A stretch of 64,000 bases of DNA, taken from assembly GCF_001577835.2 (NCBI RefSeq), contig NC_029529.1, positions 11,233,380 to 11,297,379 on the forward strand, read 5' to 3'. The notes under the pieces were generated by a model. The model had not been told where the DNA came from and did no database searches. It saw only the letters and a list, made by a program, of their open reading frames with translations. Both the position numbers and the translations under genes were made by a program. Positions 61,201 through 64,000 of the stretch are shown here, piece after piece (within the stretch, counting starts at the first letter, position 1; every line of letters begins with the position of its first letter). This DNA comes from Coturnix japonica. Lineage: Eukaryota; Chordata; Aves; Galliformes; Phasianidae.

Positions 61201-64000
61201 TTCACACCTCTACAGCAGGGCAGAAAGGAACAGATGACTAAGCTGCAAGTACAGTACATCACTATCAAACACACCTGCTGACATCCCTCCATTATTTGAT
61301 AGGGTCCCTATAAAAAGGACGCCAAAACCAATAGAAAGGAAGATCTCCACTGTTCATATGCTACAGATTCTATCCATGGAAAGACAAACTCAAAGCTACA
61401 ATCTCCTCTTGCTCTCTATTTCCAAAGACATTCAGTTGATCCAATTTTCTATATTGATAGAAGCCTATCTGCTAATGACTGCCCAACTCCACATAAAGAA
61501 ATGCTATCAAAAAAATAAAAGCAGGTATTCAATTCCACTCACCTTCCCACCCCTCCTCTCTGCTTTCAGAGAAAACAGATGAAAAGACTTTACAAGCATG
61601 AAACAGAGACAAAAGGAGTGAATATTTTGCTCTTATTAGATGAGTTATGTTCAGCAGACACAACAGATGTTGAGTAGGTCAGTTATTTGTTCTTTCACCC
61701 CAATCCATTAGAGGCAAAACATAGAAATATGTTGCTGAACACTCACTAGAGCATAACAAACCACTGAGCATCTCACGGCAGATTTACCTTATGCAGCTGA
61801 ATGGCCAGTTCCTGCATCTCAGCTTCCAGCCGATCTGCATAGGCCAGCTCCAGGGCATCGCTGGGTGGCCGAGCATTGCTGTGCCATCGGGCAATAGCTG
61901 AAGTCATCTTCCTCTTGGGTCCAAACAGGCTGGTGGGAGAATGGCAAACTCAGGGAGCAAACACTGTACCACCTGTGCTCAGGCCCAGGATGACAGAAGG
62001 ACCTCTGTAACCTCCTGCTTCCTTCCAGAAACACCCCCAACTAGAAACATGCTGCAGCCAAGAACTAAGGATATCACAGTTGTGTGGGAGGCTGCCTAAT
62101 GAGAGAAGCACTCACCAACTAAGCTTTTTTGACCAGGTTGCATGTGTGGTTTTAGGCAGAAAGAACTACCTTACAGACACTCACGTGATGCCAATTTCCT
62201 TCAGATCACTTTCTGTGAGGGTCAGGAAGATGCGGAGGTCAACGTCTTGCTCTTCAAACACTTGCAGGTACTTCAGGCACCCAATTTGCTCAAGGAACGT
62301 TGCAAGGTCCTGCAGCACATAAAAACTATTTATATCACCACAAACAAAATCATAACCACCCCCCTCTTATCAGCAACATCATCTGCCTCATGTTGCTGCT
62401 ATGTTGCTAGAACTTCAGAAGGCAGTCTTGAGTTTCTCTCATTAACTGTCCTTCTTTATAACCACAGGACACAAGAGGACTGGCCTACACATTGCAGTCA
62501 TCACCTCTTGTGACAAGTGCAGAGAAGACAGATCAATCAGCACTTGCCCTAGACCCCATAATAGCCTCAAAGGGATCTGGAATACTTCTCCAAGCAAAAA
62601 TAACCCCTAAACTGGCAGTTTTTCACACCAGAAATCACTTTCACAAGCATTTCTATTTGGGCAGTGGTTTGGCATCAAAACATTTTGGTGTCAGCTTTCC
62701 TTTTATCTGAGAAGGCCAAAAAAACAGCTTGGACAACCTTAAAGAACCCCCCCAAGCTCGTGACATGATCTGCATTACTTCAGAGATAGCCTTCTGTCCT
62801 TAGTTACCTGGGGTCCTGTATAGGCAGGGGGCTCAGGAAAGATGAGGTGCTGACTAGAGGCTCCAGCCTTTCCTGGGCAGTGGGTCCACTGACCATCACT
62901 GTTGCTGTAGCGGTTCTTGACCTTAAAGCTTTTGGCTTGTTTCCTACTAGGAGGACTGCCTGCATGGTCAGAATCCTGAAGAAAAAACAGGAAACAGAAG
63001 GTGAAGGATGGTCATGCAGAGATGCCAGGATCACTGTCTAACAAGTGTAGGCTTCAAGTCCACAGCTCTAAGTCCAGGCAGTAGTCCAAAACCAAGCAAC
63101 AAAAGCTAAGACGCTATCAGAAAAGGTTGAGTCAAACCACCATCAAGATGGCAGCTTGTTATAGTATGACCATCTGTAATGGTGACGGGCTCCTACAATC
63201 CCGGCCTACGAAGTAGCACTACAGCCTCCTGTGGAGGTAGCAGGCTGTGGAAGGTTGACAGCACAGGCCAAGCCAAAGGTAGACAAAGGAAAGGGTACAA
63301 CCTCACCTCATTGCTTTCCAAGGAGCCTTCACTGCTGACCCCCAGGGCTTTGGTCAGACATTCACTACTGCTGCTGCTACTCCTGACAGCTGCTAACTTA
63401 TTGGTGAAGAAAATGTTATCCTCTGGAAAGGAATGGGGGGAAAAAAAACAACAAAAAGACCTTGAGGCTGCACTTGAATACATTCAATACAACTTAATAC
63501 ATTGAATACTTTCAATACTTCATTGTATTGTTTTACAAGAACAGAGAATGGTTGAGTTCAGAAGGGACCTCCTGAGGCTGCTCTGTCCAAAATCACACTG
63601 AAGACAATTAGAACCACATAGAGGAGCATATTCAAGGACAGAGACTCCACAGCTCCTCTGGACACTCTGCTCCAGCCTCAGACACTCACCCAGTAAGAAA
63701 GCACTTTCTTAAATTCAGAGGAAAACTCTTTCAGCTTGTCAAATGCAACAGCTTTCTGGCCACTAATATAGTGGTGTGATACTACAGACTCAGGTCAGAG
63801 GTGAAGATCCAGTAACCATTGCTGCCTATCAGTCTAAGGAGACTGGGAAGTGACAATGGAATCCAAGGGATGGGTCTCACCATCCAGTTGTGCACTGCAA
63901 GTCACATTATTTATTTAAGATAGTGACTTACCCCGGCTGCTGCTGCTCTCCACATCTTGCTCGTTAATTGGAGAGGTAACATCCCGGTTCCGGATATCAT
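58277..64000 (-). CDS. ANKS3: ANKS3, C-terminal part (SAM domain and coiled coil); continues past the right edge
   Basis: ANKS3 is a cytoplasmic ankyrin/SAM scaffold that binds ANKS6 and other nephronophthisis proteins at the cilium. Coding exons in transcript order: 63932-64000 (partial), 63307-63422, 62808-62975, 62185-62309, 61788-61929, 61037-61209, 59805-59890, 58829-58912, 58277-58359 (stop TAA 58277-58279). All junctions are GT-AG and in phase, giving 347 residues here. The order is a Ser-rich linker (NRDVTSPINEQDVESSSS), the SAM domain over two exons (FLEQIGCLKYLQVFEEQDVD, LTLTESDLKEIGI, LFGPKRKMTSAIARWH), then a coiled coil (YADRLEAEMQELAIQLHK; RCEEVEVMKGQVCQEQKLRA). A C-terminal helix follows (SLSLPELSAVLEKCVGEM). 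The last residues (LQRLQAPGQGAQSWLEP) differ from the remembered human end. The ankyrin repeats lie outside the window. The match to human ANKS3 is near-identical through the SAM domain. Confidence 0.96.
59891..61036 (-). other. ANKS3: ANKS3 intron between exons 61037-61209 and 59805-59890
   Basis: A 1.1 kb intron. A plus-strand open frame of 230 codons (59823-60515) starts inside the antisense of an ANKS3 exon and has no motifs, so it is not called. The neighbouring intron 58913-59804 likewise shows nothing recognisable. Confidence 0.65.
63535..63722 (-). repeat. CR1 LINE fragment, reverse orientation
   Basis: It lies in the ANKS3 intron between exons 63932-64000 and 63307-63422. Worn CR1 words read on the plus strand are gaatggttgagttcagaagg, gacctcctgaggctgctctg, gagactccacagctcctctg and aagaaagcactttcttaaat. 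It is older-looking than the copy at 18001. Confidence 0.75.

Noticed and set aside
1-64000. CRISPR arrays, operons, tRNA or rRNA genes, endogenous retroviruses
   Set aside because: No regularly spaced direct repeats, no clover-leaf candidate with A and B boxes that I could confirm, and no paired long terminal repeats were seen.

Overview
The window looks like vertebrate, and more precisely bird, nuclear DNA, probably galliform and close to chicken chromosome 14. The evidence is GT-AG spliced genes with GC-rich compact exons, CR1 LINE fragments as the only clear interspersed repeats, and a NLRC3-CLUAP1 tail-to-tail pair matching the arrangement at human 16p13.3. No tools were run. Gene identities come from translating exons by eye and comparing them with remembered human proteins.

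Layout, left to right. (1) 1-5224, plus strand: the 3' part of NLRC3, a cytosolic NLR protein that dampens innate immune signalling. It has the end of the large exon plus 15 downstream exons, 13 of them exactly 84 bp and each carrying one leucine-rich repeat. (2) 5225-8500: 3' UTR, poly(A) signal and a short convergent intergenic gap. (3) 8513-47263, minus strand: a complete 12-exon CLUAP1 (IFT38) gene for a 411-residue intraflagellar transport protein, with a CpG-rich promoter carrying an RFX-type X-box. Its introns hold several CR1 tails, one possible membrane-protein ORF and a strange CR1 block at 45.2-46.9 kb. (4) 47.3-51.5 kb: intergenic DNA with no recognised gene. (5) 51986-54903, plus strand: a complete 13-exon class B GPCR of 430 residues in the glucagon receptor family. 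It is most likely GCGLR (also called GRLR or GCRPR), the extra glucagon-type receptor kept in birds, amphibians and fish but absent from mammals. (6) 55.8-56.35 kb: convergent gap; the probable poly(A) signal of the receptor lies in a 16-bp perfect palindrome that gives AATAAA on both strands. (7) 56.35-64.0 kb, minus strand: the last nine coding exons of ANKS3, with SAM domain and coiled coil; its ankyrin repeats lie beyond the right edge.

CLUAP1 (IFT-B) and ANKS3 (nephronophthisis module) both serve the primary cilium. NLRC3 is an immune brake and GCGLR is a hormone receptor, so the neighbourhood is ordinary vertebrate gene packing rather than an operon-like system. The points most worth a second look are the GCGLR locus with its very short tail, the CLUAP1 X-box, the palindromic poly(A) site, the CpG-gaining noisy CR1 patch (possibly an assembly artefact), and the intronic hydrophobic ORF at 14964-15332. 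I saw no CRISPR array, tRNA, rRNA or recognisable endogenous retrovirus.
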